The notes under the pieces are model-generated. The model was not told where the DNA came from, ran no database searches, and was given only the letters and a program-made list of their open reading frames with translations. The position numbers were made by a program, and so were the translations under genes. Of a stretch of 64,000 nucleotides of DNA, positions 15,437-22,090 are shown one piece after another. Positions within the stretch are counted from its first letter, which is position 1. Each line of letters opens with the position of its first letter. Origin of the DNA: Aquificota bacterium (lineage in GTDB: Bacteria; Aquificota; Aquificia; Aquificales; Aquificaceae); NCBI GenBank assembly GCA_018771605.1, contig CP076324.1, positions 1,341,700-1,405,699 on the forward strand. The letters are read 5' to 3'.

Positions 15437-16608
15437 CCAAACTGCCTTCTCATCACAGGATAGCTGTTTACTACACCCTTGGAGAAAAGGAATTGGAATA
15501 GGTGGTTGCTACCTATGTAGAAGGAAACGGCAGAGGCAGTAAGATAAAGCTCCCACATCCTAAAGAATTCCTCACCATATCTTTTTATGACCCAGTCCTT
15601 TACTTTATAAAACCTCTTCTTCCACTCTTTGAGTGTAAAGTAGTAGTGAAGCCTCCAATCGTCTATGTCTATGAGGTTAAAATCAAGATCCTTAGAGGCT
15701 TTTATTACCTCCTCTATGGAGGGTAGATAACCACCTGGAAATATGTACTTCCTTATCCACCTGCTTTGGCTTGATGGGTGAACCTTCCCTATGGTATGCA
15801 GTAAAAAGAGCCCACCCTCTTCCATGATCTGGCTTACTACCTCAAAGAACTTTCTGTGTCTTCCTTTTCCTACATGCTCAAACATGCCAACGGAGACCAC
15901 TTTGTTGAATTTCTCCCCAAGCTTGGGAAGGTCCTCGTAGTGCATAAGGTATACCTCTACCCTCCCCTTCAAACCAAGCTCTTCTATCTTATCCTTTACA
16001 AACTCATACTGGTTTTTAGAAAGAGTTATACCAACAGACCTTATGTTATAAAGGGATGCGCTCTCAAGTATGATTGAACCCCATCCACAGCCTATATCCA
16101 ATAGCCTATCACCTTCTTTTAACTGCAGTTTTTCGTAGATTATTCTTCTCTTTTCACTTTGTGCCTCCTCAAGGGACACGTTGGGCTCTGAAAAGAAGGC
16201 GCAGGAGTAGGTCATGGAGCTGTCAAGCCAGAGTTTATAAAAATCGTTCCCAAGGTCATAATGCCTTCTTACTTCCTTCCCTTCCAAGCCTTTTATGAGC
16301 CTTAGACCTTTTAGCAAAAACCTAAGAAGGTATGAAAAGGTATCCTTTAGACTTTTCCTTTCATTGGAAGCTAAATACTCCATACAGGCCATCAAAACCT
16401 TCTCCAAGTCGCCTTCTACAATTACATCACCCCTCATGTAAGCTTCACAAAAACCCATTTCTGCATCACCGAGTATATCTTTTAAAACCTCATCCTTTGT
16501 GATCCTTATTCTGTTCTCTCCCTGCCCATAACACACACCATTGGGAAGCTCCACTATAAGACCATTCTCTATCTTTTGGTTTAATTTATCTACAATTTCT
16601 TTCATCAT
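15415..16608 (-). CDS. cfa: Cyclopropane-fatty-acyl-phospholipid synthase
   Basis: This SAM-dependent enzyme methylenates unsaturated acyl chains in phospholipids. The SAM-binding motif is LLDIGCGWGS, and YDLGNDFYKLWLDSSMTYSC and RWIRKYIFPGGYLPS are highly characteristic of CFA synthases. The product is 397 residues. ATG at 16608 is chosen because AGGAGGG lies 6 bases upstream; the frame extends to a TTG at 16614 that overlaps the ribosome-binding site. It is convergent with the MlaF-like gene. Upstream lies molybdoenzyme debris. Confidence 0.93.
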   Translation of the reverse strand: MMKEIVDKLNQKIENGLIVELPNGVCYGQGENRIRITKDEVLKDILGDAEMGFCEAYMRGDVIVEGDLEKVLMACMEYLASNERKSLKDTFSYLLRFLLKGLRLIKGLEGKEVRRHYDLGNDFYKLWLDSSMTYSCAFFSEPNVSLEEAQSEKRRIIYEKLQLKEGDRLLDIGCGWGSIILESASLYNIRSVGITLSKNQYEFVKDKIEELGLKGRVEVYLMHYEDLPKLGEKFNKVVSVGMFEHVGKGRHRKFFEVVSQIMEEGGLFLLHTIGKVHPSSQSRWIRKYIFPGGYLPSIEEVIKASKDLDFNLIDIDDWRLHYYFTLKEWKKRFYKVKDWVIKRYGEEFFRMWELYLTASAVSFYIGSNHLFQFLFSKGVVNSYPVMRRQFGYPLLAT

Positions 16609-16653
16609 TGACAACCCTCCTCAGTGATTAAATATAAAACAAAAAAGGAGGGT

Positions 16654-16990
16654 CTAGTATAAAATAAAAAAAAGAAACTGTTCATTCGCCTGAATCGTTG
16701 TAAGACCAAGCCCTCTGTTTCCAGGCTCAAGCACAAGGTCGTTCATATCGGAAGGTTTATGGGGTGTGAAGATGTAAGTGTAAGCCCAGTAGCCACCAGT
16801 GTCAAGAAGACTATGAACTGTTTTAAAACCGTTGCCGTTGTTTTTACCTGAGGAGTGAATACCAAGTAGGTTTACATTGGCTGGACCAAGCTTTCCAGAA
16901 CCCTTAAACCTTGCAAGCCATACACTCTGCTTGTATTTCCAATCTTACCGCTGTTTGCAAGCACAACTCCATGAAGATTAAAGAGGTGAA
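16654..16990 (-). pseudogene. Degraded gene remnant, minus strand
   Basis: On the minus strand, two frames read as protein but are broken by a shift near 16920-16940. The upstream part reads FLWIHLFNLHGVVLANSGKI; the downstream part reads GKLGPANVNLLGIHSSG, later DTGGYWAYTYIFTPHKP and ending LVLEPGNRGLGLTTIQANEQ before running into the cfa promoter region and a TAG at 16654-16656. There is no start codon and no ribosome-binding site. The style resembles a large periplasmic oxidoreductase, but I cannot assign a family. The plus strand of the same stretch does not read as protein. Confidence 0.55.
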
Positions 16991-17384
16991 TCCAGAGAAA
17001 AGCTCTAACAACTTTTTAGGACATGCAGATGTCTATCAGTAGTACAAGGTAACCTTCCTGCTCTCCAAAGGTGGCTTCTTCCTAAGCTGTGAGGACCACT
17101 TTAAAGGAGACCTCTACAAGTTCTCACTGAACAAGGAGAACATAGTAAGGTTCTACTTTGAGGGCTTGGCCACAAGGCATAATCCCATCACCGGTAAGTT
17201 TATGCCCTGTTATCCAAGATATGTGTCCTTGAGAGAGGCAGGTCAGTATCAAGGCTTTGACCCAGACAAGATAGAGCAGGAGTATCCCTTCAAGTTCATC
17301 ACCTACAAGCCCACCTTACACACAAGGTCTTGGCCAGATTATAAAGAAACTAAGCCCTTTGTAACGCTTACTATTGGAGATTGA
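16971..17384 (+). pseudogene. C-terminal remnant of a molybdopterin oxidoreductase catalytic subunit
   Basis: The frame reads MKIKEVNPEKSSNNF, meets an in-frame TAG near 17039-17041 (the family would suggest an aromatic residue there), then continues YKVTFLLSKGGFFLSCEDHF and ends YPFKFITYKPTLHTRSWPDY ... VTLTIGD with TGA at 17384. A Tyr-Pro-Phe ... Lys-Pro-x-x-His-x-Arg-Ser stretch in this position is typical of the C-terminal domain of complex iron-sulfur molybdoenzymes such as tetrathionate, thiosulfate or arsenate reductases. Only about 110-135 of some 800-1000 residues remain. Intact TorD-like chaperone and redox genes follow downstream. Confidence 0.6.
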
Positions 17385-17453
17385 GTACCATATTGACATG
17401 AAAGGAGGGTATGCTAAATTATGAATTCCATATTCAATCAAGGAGGTACGAAA

Positions 17454-17942
17454 ATGGACGAGCTTGAGGCGGTGTCAAAGATCAGGATTTTTCTAAGGCA
17501 GGAAGGTTTTATAGTGCCTAGAAAGCCTGTGCAGGAGTTTTATTCAAGCATAGTAAAGCTTTCAGGCTTTGGTATAGGTGGCATACTCAACATGTCTGGC
17601 AAAAAGGCTGGGAAGATAGCGGGGCAAATATTAAAGGAACTTATAGGGAATAATTCACCCTCCACAGAGGAGATAGAGCTCTACCTTAGGACCTTCCTTG
17701 AAGAAGCGGGCATAGGAGTTGTGGACCATTGGGAGAATGAGGAGAACAGGGTAAAGATATACATTAAAGGCTCTGTCTTTGCAGAGGGGCAGGAGGGCAA
17801 AAAGCCCGTCTGTATACCCTTACAGGGCGCCCTTTCTGGCGTTTTTGAAGAGCTAACAAACCTCAAATGGGAATGCAAAGAAGTGGAGTGTGTAGCACAG
17901 GGTAAAGATTTCTGTCTTTTTGAGCTGGAGGTGAAAGGATGA
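17454..17942 (+). CDS. V4R-domain protein
   Basis: The 162-residue protein ends in a V4R (4-vinyl reductase) small-molecule-binding domain: GSVFAEG, then PVCIPLQGALSGVFEELT and KEVECVAQGKDFCLFEL, with the two conserved cysteine-containing strands. V4R domains bind hydrocarbons, tetrapyrrole precursors or other ligands and often sense them. AAGGAGGT (17440-17447) sits 6 bases before ATG 17454, so I prefer this start to ATG 17421. A small leader frame (ATG 17412, preceded by AAGGAGGG) overlaps the start in another frame. The stop overlaps the next gene by 4 bases (ATGA). Confidence 0.75.
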   Translation: MDELEAVSKIRIFLRQEGFIVPRKPVQEFYSSIVKLSGFGIGGILNMSGKKAGKIAGQILKELIGNNSPSTEEIELYLRTFLEEAGIGVVDHWENEENRVKIYIKGSVFAEGQEGKKPVCIPLQGALSGVFEELTNLKWECKEVECVAQGKDFCLFELEVKG

Positions 17943-19168
17943 TAAAGTTCTATGATGCGGTTGTTATAGGAAGCGGTCCGGGGGGTTTTACTTCAGCCCT
18001 CATACTTGCAAAGGGTGGACTAAAGGTAGCCCTTTTGGAGGCTGAGGAGCTTGGTGGTACATGTCTAAACAGGGGATGTATACCAAAGGAAGGGCTTTAC
18101 CGTATAGCTAAGGAGGCCTACTCTTTAAGGAAGAAGGGCTTTGAGGTAAAGCTGGACTTTGAGAGGGCTTTAAAGTATGTAAGAACAAGGATAAACCAGA
18201 TAAAGGCTAATGCGGAATTTTTGCTAAAAAGGGAAGGTATAGACCTTATAAAGGGTATTGGTGTGCTTGTGGATGAGAATACGGTAAAGGTAGGTAAAAA
18301 CCTTTATCTTAGGGGTGAGCATGTTGTGCTTGCTTGCGGCTCCAAGCCTAAGGAAAGACACACAAGCCCGGAGGATGTGCTAACGGGAAAGGTGCTTCCA
18401 AGAGGCAAGGTCCTTATAGAAGGCTCTGGTGCCAGCGCCTGCGAGCTCTCCTTTATCCTTTCGGCCTTTGGCTACCATGTTTGTCTAAAGGTTGAGGGAA
18501 GGCTTTTGAAGGACTATCCTGTGGATGAGGATATGGTGGAAAAGCTGGAGGAAGAGTTGGAGCTCTGCGGTGTAAGGTTTGTGGACAGCGTAATAGATGC
18601 GGACCTTCATGTAAAGGCCACTGGTAGGGTTCCAAATTTGTGCAAAGAGAGCTTCCCCTTCCTTGAGTTTGACCAAGAGGGTTATGTTAAGGTTGATGAG
18701 TGTATGAGAACTAATATAAAGAATATTTACGCTGTGGGAGATATAACAAAGCCCATGGGTGCAAGCCATGCCATTGCAAAGGCAAAGTCTGCCTGCCAGA
18801 GCATAATGGACCTCTATAGCCCTTACAGGCCTGAGCTTGTGCCCATAGTTATATGCTCGGCCCTTGAGCTTGGCTTTGTTGGCTCTTATGAGGCAAGGCA
18901 TAAAAGGATCATGAAGACCTTGAACGCAAACACAAAGAGCTTTGTAAACGGAAGGAAGGGAATGATAAGTATGTATGTGGATGAGGAAGAAAGGCTTTCT
19001 TACTTCTCCATCCTAGGAGAGGAGGTTAGCGAAGCTTTAAATCTGATATCCTTTACCATGAACAACGCTCTCTGGGACGATCAGCTCTTCCGCATGCCCT
19101 ATACGCATCCCTCCCTTTGCGAATACTTTGGAGACATAGCCTTAGATTACTCTGTAAACAGGGTTTGA
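17939..19168 (+). CDS. Pyridine nucleotide-disulfide oxidoreductase, dihydrolipoamide-dehydrogenase-like
   Basis: The 409-residue flavoprotein has an N-terminal FAD-binding motif GSGPGGFTSALILAKGG and the redox-active disulfide GGTCLNRGCIPKE, as in dihydrolipoamide dehydrogenase and mercuric reductase. The second FAD motif is IYAVGDI, and the C-terminal interface has THPSLCE where Lpd has the catalytic His-Pro...Glu. It is about 60 residues shorter than typical Lpd; the NAD-binding domain appears reduced (LIEGSGASACELSFILSAFG replaces the usual GxGxxG). No 2-oxoacid dehydrogenase genes are nearby, so a specialised partner in the V4R/TorD cluster is more likely than a role in central metabolism. 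Confidence 0.82.
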   Translation: MIKFYDAVVIGSGPGGFTSALILAKGGLKVALLEAEELGGTCLNRGCIPKEGLYRIAKEAYSLRKKGFEVKLDFERALKYVRTRINQIKANAEFLLKREGIDLIKGIGVLVDENTVKVGKNLYLRGEHVVLACGSKPKERHTSPEDVLTGKVLPRGKVLIEGSGASACELSFILSAFGYHVCLKVEGRLLKDYPVDEDMVEKLEEELELCGVRFVDSVIDADLHVKATGRVPNLCKESFPFLEFDQEGYVKVDECMRTNIKNIYAVGDITKPMGASHAIAKAKSACQSIMDLYSPYRPELVPIVICSALELGFVGSYEARHKRIMKTLNANTKSFVNGRKGMISMYVDEEERLSYFSILGEEVSEALNLISFTMNNALWDDQLFRMPYTHPSLCEYFGDIALDYSVNRV

Positions 19169-19170
19169 AG

Positions 19171-19692
19171 ATGGATGAGCTAAAGGGCCTTTCCTTCTTT
19201 TATTATGCCTTTTCCGAGCTTTTTTTGGAAAAGGACTACTACTACCTCAATTCCTTATGCAATGACCTAATCAACTCAACATACTCTAACTATGCCTTAA
19301 AGGTGCTTAGGCATATGGACAGCTTTAAGCTTCAAGAGGAGCTTGAGCTTATGGACGGAATTTCCCTTTTGGAAAGGGACTATAGGGATGTGGACCCAAA
19401 GCTGATCTCTTCAGCTTATGAGCATTTGGGGTTTAAATTGGATGAAGGCTATGAGCCAGACCATGTGGGTGTGGAGCTTAGGTTTTTATCCCTTCTTTGC
19501 TTAGAGGAAGACCTTGTTAAAGGCTATACAAACCAGTATAGGTTTATAAGGAACAGGCTTGAGTGGCTTGTAGACCTTGAAGAGGCCTTCAAAGAAAAGG
19601 GCTTTTTAGCCTTGGCAGATTCCCTATCTTTCCTCAGGGCCTTTCTCAGAGACCACAAGGCCTTTCTTATGGGTGAACTCAAGGTCAAATAG
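19171..19692 (+). CDS. TorD/DmsD-family molybdoenzyme chaperone-like protein
   Basis: The 173-residue, all-helical, acidic protein has EGYEPDHVGVELRFLSLLC near residues 90-108, matching the ExxDHxxxELxFM core of TorD/DmsD/NarJ chaperones that load the molybdenum cofactor into redox enzymes before Tat export. ATG 19171 follows the preceding stop by 2 bases, so the open frame upstream is not used. The only molybdoenzyme in the window is the degraded remnant 1.8 kb upstream, so this chaperone may be an orphan or serve an enzyme elsewhere. Its last 69 bases overlap the convergent sat gene. Confidence 0.68.
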   Translation: MDELKGLSFFYYAFSELFLEKDYYYLNSLCNDLINSTYSNYALKVLRHMDSFKLQEELELMDGISLLERDYRDVDPKLISSAYEHLGFKLDEGYEPDHVGVELRFLSLLCLEEDLVKGYTNQYRFIRNRLEWLVDLEEAFKEKGFLALADSLSFLRAFLRDHKAFLMGELKVK

Positions 19693-20814
19693 GAGCTTAG
19701 CTATATCCTCCCTTATCATCTCCTTTGGTGGCACAAGGCCCTTCCTCAACATCTCCCTTATCTTTGTCATGCTCACATAGGTTCTGTAGCTTTCCCCATG
19801 CCCACAGCTTTTGTCCGATACCATACAACCACACTGGCTACAGTAAAAGACCGCAGTAACCCTTATTATCTCTATGCCTATGTCCCTTGGAAGCTTATCA
19901 AATATCCTGTGTGCATCGTAAGGGCCATAAAAATTCCCAACGCCCGCATGGTCCCTACCTACTATAAAATGGGTGCATCCAAAGTTCTTCCTTACTATGG
20001 CATGAAAGACCGCCTCCCTCGGGCCCGCATACCTCATGGCAGTGGCAAGGCCAGAAAGAAGCACCCTTTTGGAAGGATAGTAGTTATCTATAAGGTACTC
20101 ATAGGCCTTTAAAACGGTGTAAGAGTCAAAGTCGTCAGACTTCTTCCAGCCCAAGACGGGGTTTATAAAAAGACCATCTGCCATCTCAAGGGCTATCCTC
20201 TGAAGGTATTCATGGGCCCTGTGAGGTGCATTCCTAGTTTGAAATCCCACCACCCTCTTCCAACCCCTATATTCAAAAACCTTCCTTGTCTCCTCAGGGT
20301 CCAGCACCCAATCCCTAAGGGGGTGGTTTACCCTTTCCAAAAGCCAAATATCACCGCCTATGACCCATCTTCCCTTTGAGTAAAAGGTCTTCACGCCTGG
20401 GTGTTCGTTGATGTCCGTACCCCATACAAGCCTGGCAACTTTTTCCAACTCTATGGGATATATGTCCTTAACATCAAGCAAGGCCTTTAGCCTGCCTTCA
20501 TCGTCCCTTAGGGCCACCCTCTCTCCAGGTCCAAGGGACCTTGCCACCTCTTCTTCCACCTGTAGAAGTATGGGTATGGTCCAGACATGACCGCTTGGAA
20601 GGAGCATCTGATAAACCACGCCCTCGAGCTCTTCTTTTGTCATAAAGCCCTTAAGGGGCGAAAAGACGCCTGTGGCAATGTTCTCAACGTCAAGGAGTGT
20701 ATCCCTATCCACATGGAGGGACGGGTACCTCTCGGCCTCAGTCAGTATCTTTACCCTTTCCCTCTCTGGCACAACCCTGTTTACAAGCTCTCCTCCATGG
20801 GGTGCTATAAGCAT
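19624..20814 (-). CDS. sat: ATP sulfurylase (sulfate adenylyltransferase)
   Basis: Sat activates sulfate to APS, the first step of sulfate reduction, or runs in reverse during sulfur oxidation. The 396-residue length fits the single-domain enzyme without a fused APS kinase. The substrate motifs are QTRNAPHRAHE and VGRDHAGVG, and a probable zinc site is CSQCGCMVSDKSC near residue 320. It is the last gene of the operon that also encodes the sulfite reductase/APS reductase fusion and siroheme methylase, which argues for assimilation. It overlaps cobA by 10 bases and the convergent torD-like gene by 69. Confidence 0.95.
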   Translation of the reverse strand: MLIAPHGGELVNRVVPERERVKILTEAERYPSLHVDRDTLLDVENIATGVFSPLKGFMTKEELEGVVYQMLLPSGHVWTIPILLQVEEEVARSLGPGERVALRDDEGRLKALLDVKDIYPIELEKVARLVWGTDINEHPGVKTFYSKGRWVIGGDIWLLERVNHPLRDWVLDPEETRKVFEYRGWKRVVGFQTRNAPHRAHEYLQRIALEMADGLFINPVLGWKKSDDFDSYTVLKAYEYLIDNYYPSKRVLLSGLATAMRYAGPREAVFHAIVRKNFGCTHFIVGRDHAGVGNFYGPYDAHRIFDKLPRDIGIEIIRVTAVFYCSQCGCMVSDKSCGHGESYRTYVSMTKIREMLRKGLVPPKEMIREDIAKLLFDLEFTHKKGLVVSEKGPEER

Positions 20815-21551
20815 GCCTCAACCTCCTTTAATGCTAATTTTTCCCTCAGTCTTACCACATGTCCCACCACCATGATGGCAGGAGGGCTTACCTCAGGCGG
20901 GTTTGTGGAAAGCTCATAAAGGTCTGTAAGTATAACCTTCTGCTTCTCTGTGGTCCCATTCTCTATAAAGGCCACAGGCTCCTTTGGGTCCCTCCCTACC
21001 TCTATAAGCCTTTTGGCTATCTCTTTTCTTCTTGATACTCCCATGAGAACTATCAAGGTGTTTATCCCTTTTAGACTCTCCCAATCTATGCTTGATTTTT
21101 CCTTTTTTGGGTCCTCATGTCCTGTTATTACGGCAAAGGATGAGGATATACCCCTGAAGGTTATTGGTATGCCAGCGTAGGCTGGCACTGAGTAAAAGGA
21201 GCTTACTCCCGGAACTATCTCAAACTCTACGCCATGCTCTGCCAAAAATAGCGCCTCTTCTCCTCCCCTTCCAAAGATGAATGGGTCTCCCCCTTTTAGT
21301 CTTACCACCACTTCCTTTGTGTGGGCATACCTTAGCAAAAGCTCGTTTATCTTCTCCTGCTCTATGGTATGCTTTCCATCTTCTTTTCCTACATAGACAA
21401 GCTCACATTCTGGCTTGGCAAAAAGAAGTATCTCTTGGTTTATGAGCCTGTCGTATAGGATAACATCGGCGGACTTTATTAGCCTCAAAGCCTTAAGCGT
21501 TAAAAGCTCTGGGTCTCCCGGTCCTGCGCCTATAAGATAGACCTTACCCAT
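20805..21551 (-). CDS. cobA: Uroporphyrinogen-III C-methyltransferase
   Basis: The 248-residue enzyme adds two methyl groups from SAM to uroporphyrinogen III, giving precorrin-2 for siroheme (and cobalamin). The N-terminal GAGPGDPELLTLKALRLI and VVRLKGGDPFIFGRGGEE and PGVSSFYSVPAYAGIPIT are diagnostic for SUMT. It is single-domain, without the CysG dehydrogenase/chelatase part. Its place in the operon is explained by the siroheme needed by the sulfite reductase domain upstream. It overlaps both neighbours by 8-10 bases. Confidence 0.94.
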   Translation of the reverse strand: MGKVYLIGAGPGDPELLTLKALRLIKSADVILYDRLINQEILLFAKPECELVYVGKEDGKHTIEQEKINELLLRYAHTKEVVVRLKGGDPFIFGRGGEEALFLAEHGVEFEIVPGVSSFYSVPAYAGIPITFRGISSSFAVITGHEDPKKEKSSIDWESLKGINTLIVLMGVSRRKEIAKRLIEVGRDPKEPVAFIENGTTEKQKVILTDLYELSTNPPEVSPPAIMVVGHVVRLREKLALKEVEACL

Positions 21552-21813
21552 TGGTAAAGCTCCTGTACAAAAGGTTTAAGGCCACCACAAGGAGCATGGC
21601 TGATATGACAAGCCTCAAAGGCTTTGGGTTTACAATCCTTGTTAGCTTTGTGTCAAGGTAGACTCCCAAAAGGCCACCCAAGCCCATGGGTAAAAGGAGG
21701 ACTCTTTCAAAGTGTCCCAACATCATGTGAAGGCTACCACCTACAAAGGAGCAGGCAAGGCCAAAGGCTATGTCTGTGCCTACGCATCTGTTTGGCTCAA
21801 GGTCAGCCACCAT
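21544..21813 (-). CDS. Half-length TSUP (TauE/SafE) permease
   Basis: The 89-residue product corresponds only to the C-terminal half of a TSUP sulfite/sulfonate exporter: NRCVGTDIAFGLACSFVGG, a middle hydrophobic segment and a C-terminal one, three membrane helices in all. Full-length members, such as the one at 43807-44559, have about 250 residues. The start ATG 21813 has GGGAGG 7 bases upstream, so the short form seems to be translated rather than dead. It may be a degraded exporter or a half-size protein acting as a dimer. It overlaps the 95-residue gene by 11 bases and cobA by 8. Confidence 0.68.
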   Translation of the reverse strand: MVADLEPNRCVGTDIAFGLACSFVGGSLHMMLGHFERVLLLPMGLGGLLGVYLDTKLTRIVNPKPLRLVISAMLLVVALNLLYRSFTNG

Positions 21814-22090
21814 ACTCCAACCTCCCAAAGATGGCAAGGTCAAACTCTTCAGATAGGTCCTTTACCTCCTCCAAAAGCCTCTTTACACCTTCCGAATGCA
21901 TCTTTGAACTTTCCTCAAGGGCAAAGGAGGCAAACTTGGCCTCATGGTCAAAGACCAAGCATATCCATAGCCAGCCTTCCAGTTCCTTCATCATACATAC
22001 CCCTCCGTTAAACCTTCCCTCCTTCCAACCCCTTTTCCTTAGCCCCTCTTCAAAGGCCTTCCTGTCTTTGATCTCCTTCAAGCTTATCAT
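21803..22090 (-). CDS. Unknown small protein of the sulfate assimilation operon
   Basis: The 95-residue soluble protein (MISLKEIKDRKAFEEGLRKR at the start) is rich in charged residues and has no motif I recognise; two cysteines (GGVCMM and WICLVF) and several aromatic residues stand out. It starts inside the stop of the sulfite reductase fusion gene (ATGA overlap) and overlaps the TSUP gene, so it is tightly built into the operon. A role with the fused sulfur-carrier domain or as a small subunit of the reductase is possible but unsupported. Confidence 0.7.
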   Translation of the reverse strand: MISLKEIKDRKAFEEGLRKRGWKEGRFNGGVCMMKELEGWLWICLVFDHEAKFASFALEESSKMHSEGVKRLLEEVKDLSEEFDLAIFGRLEYGG

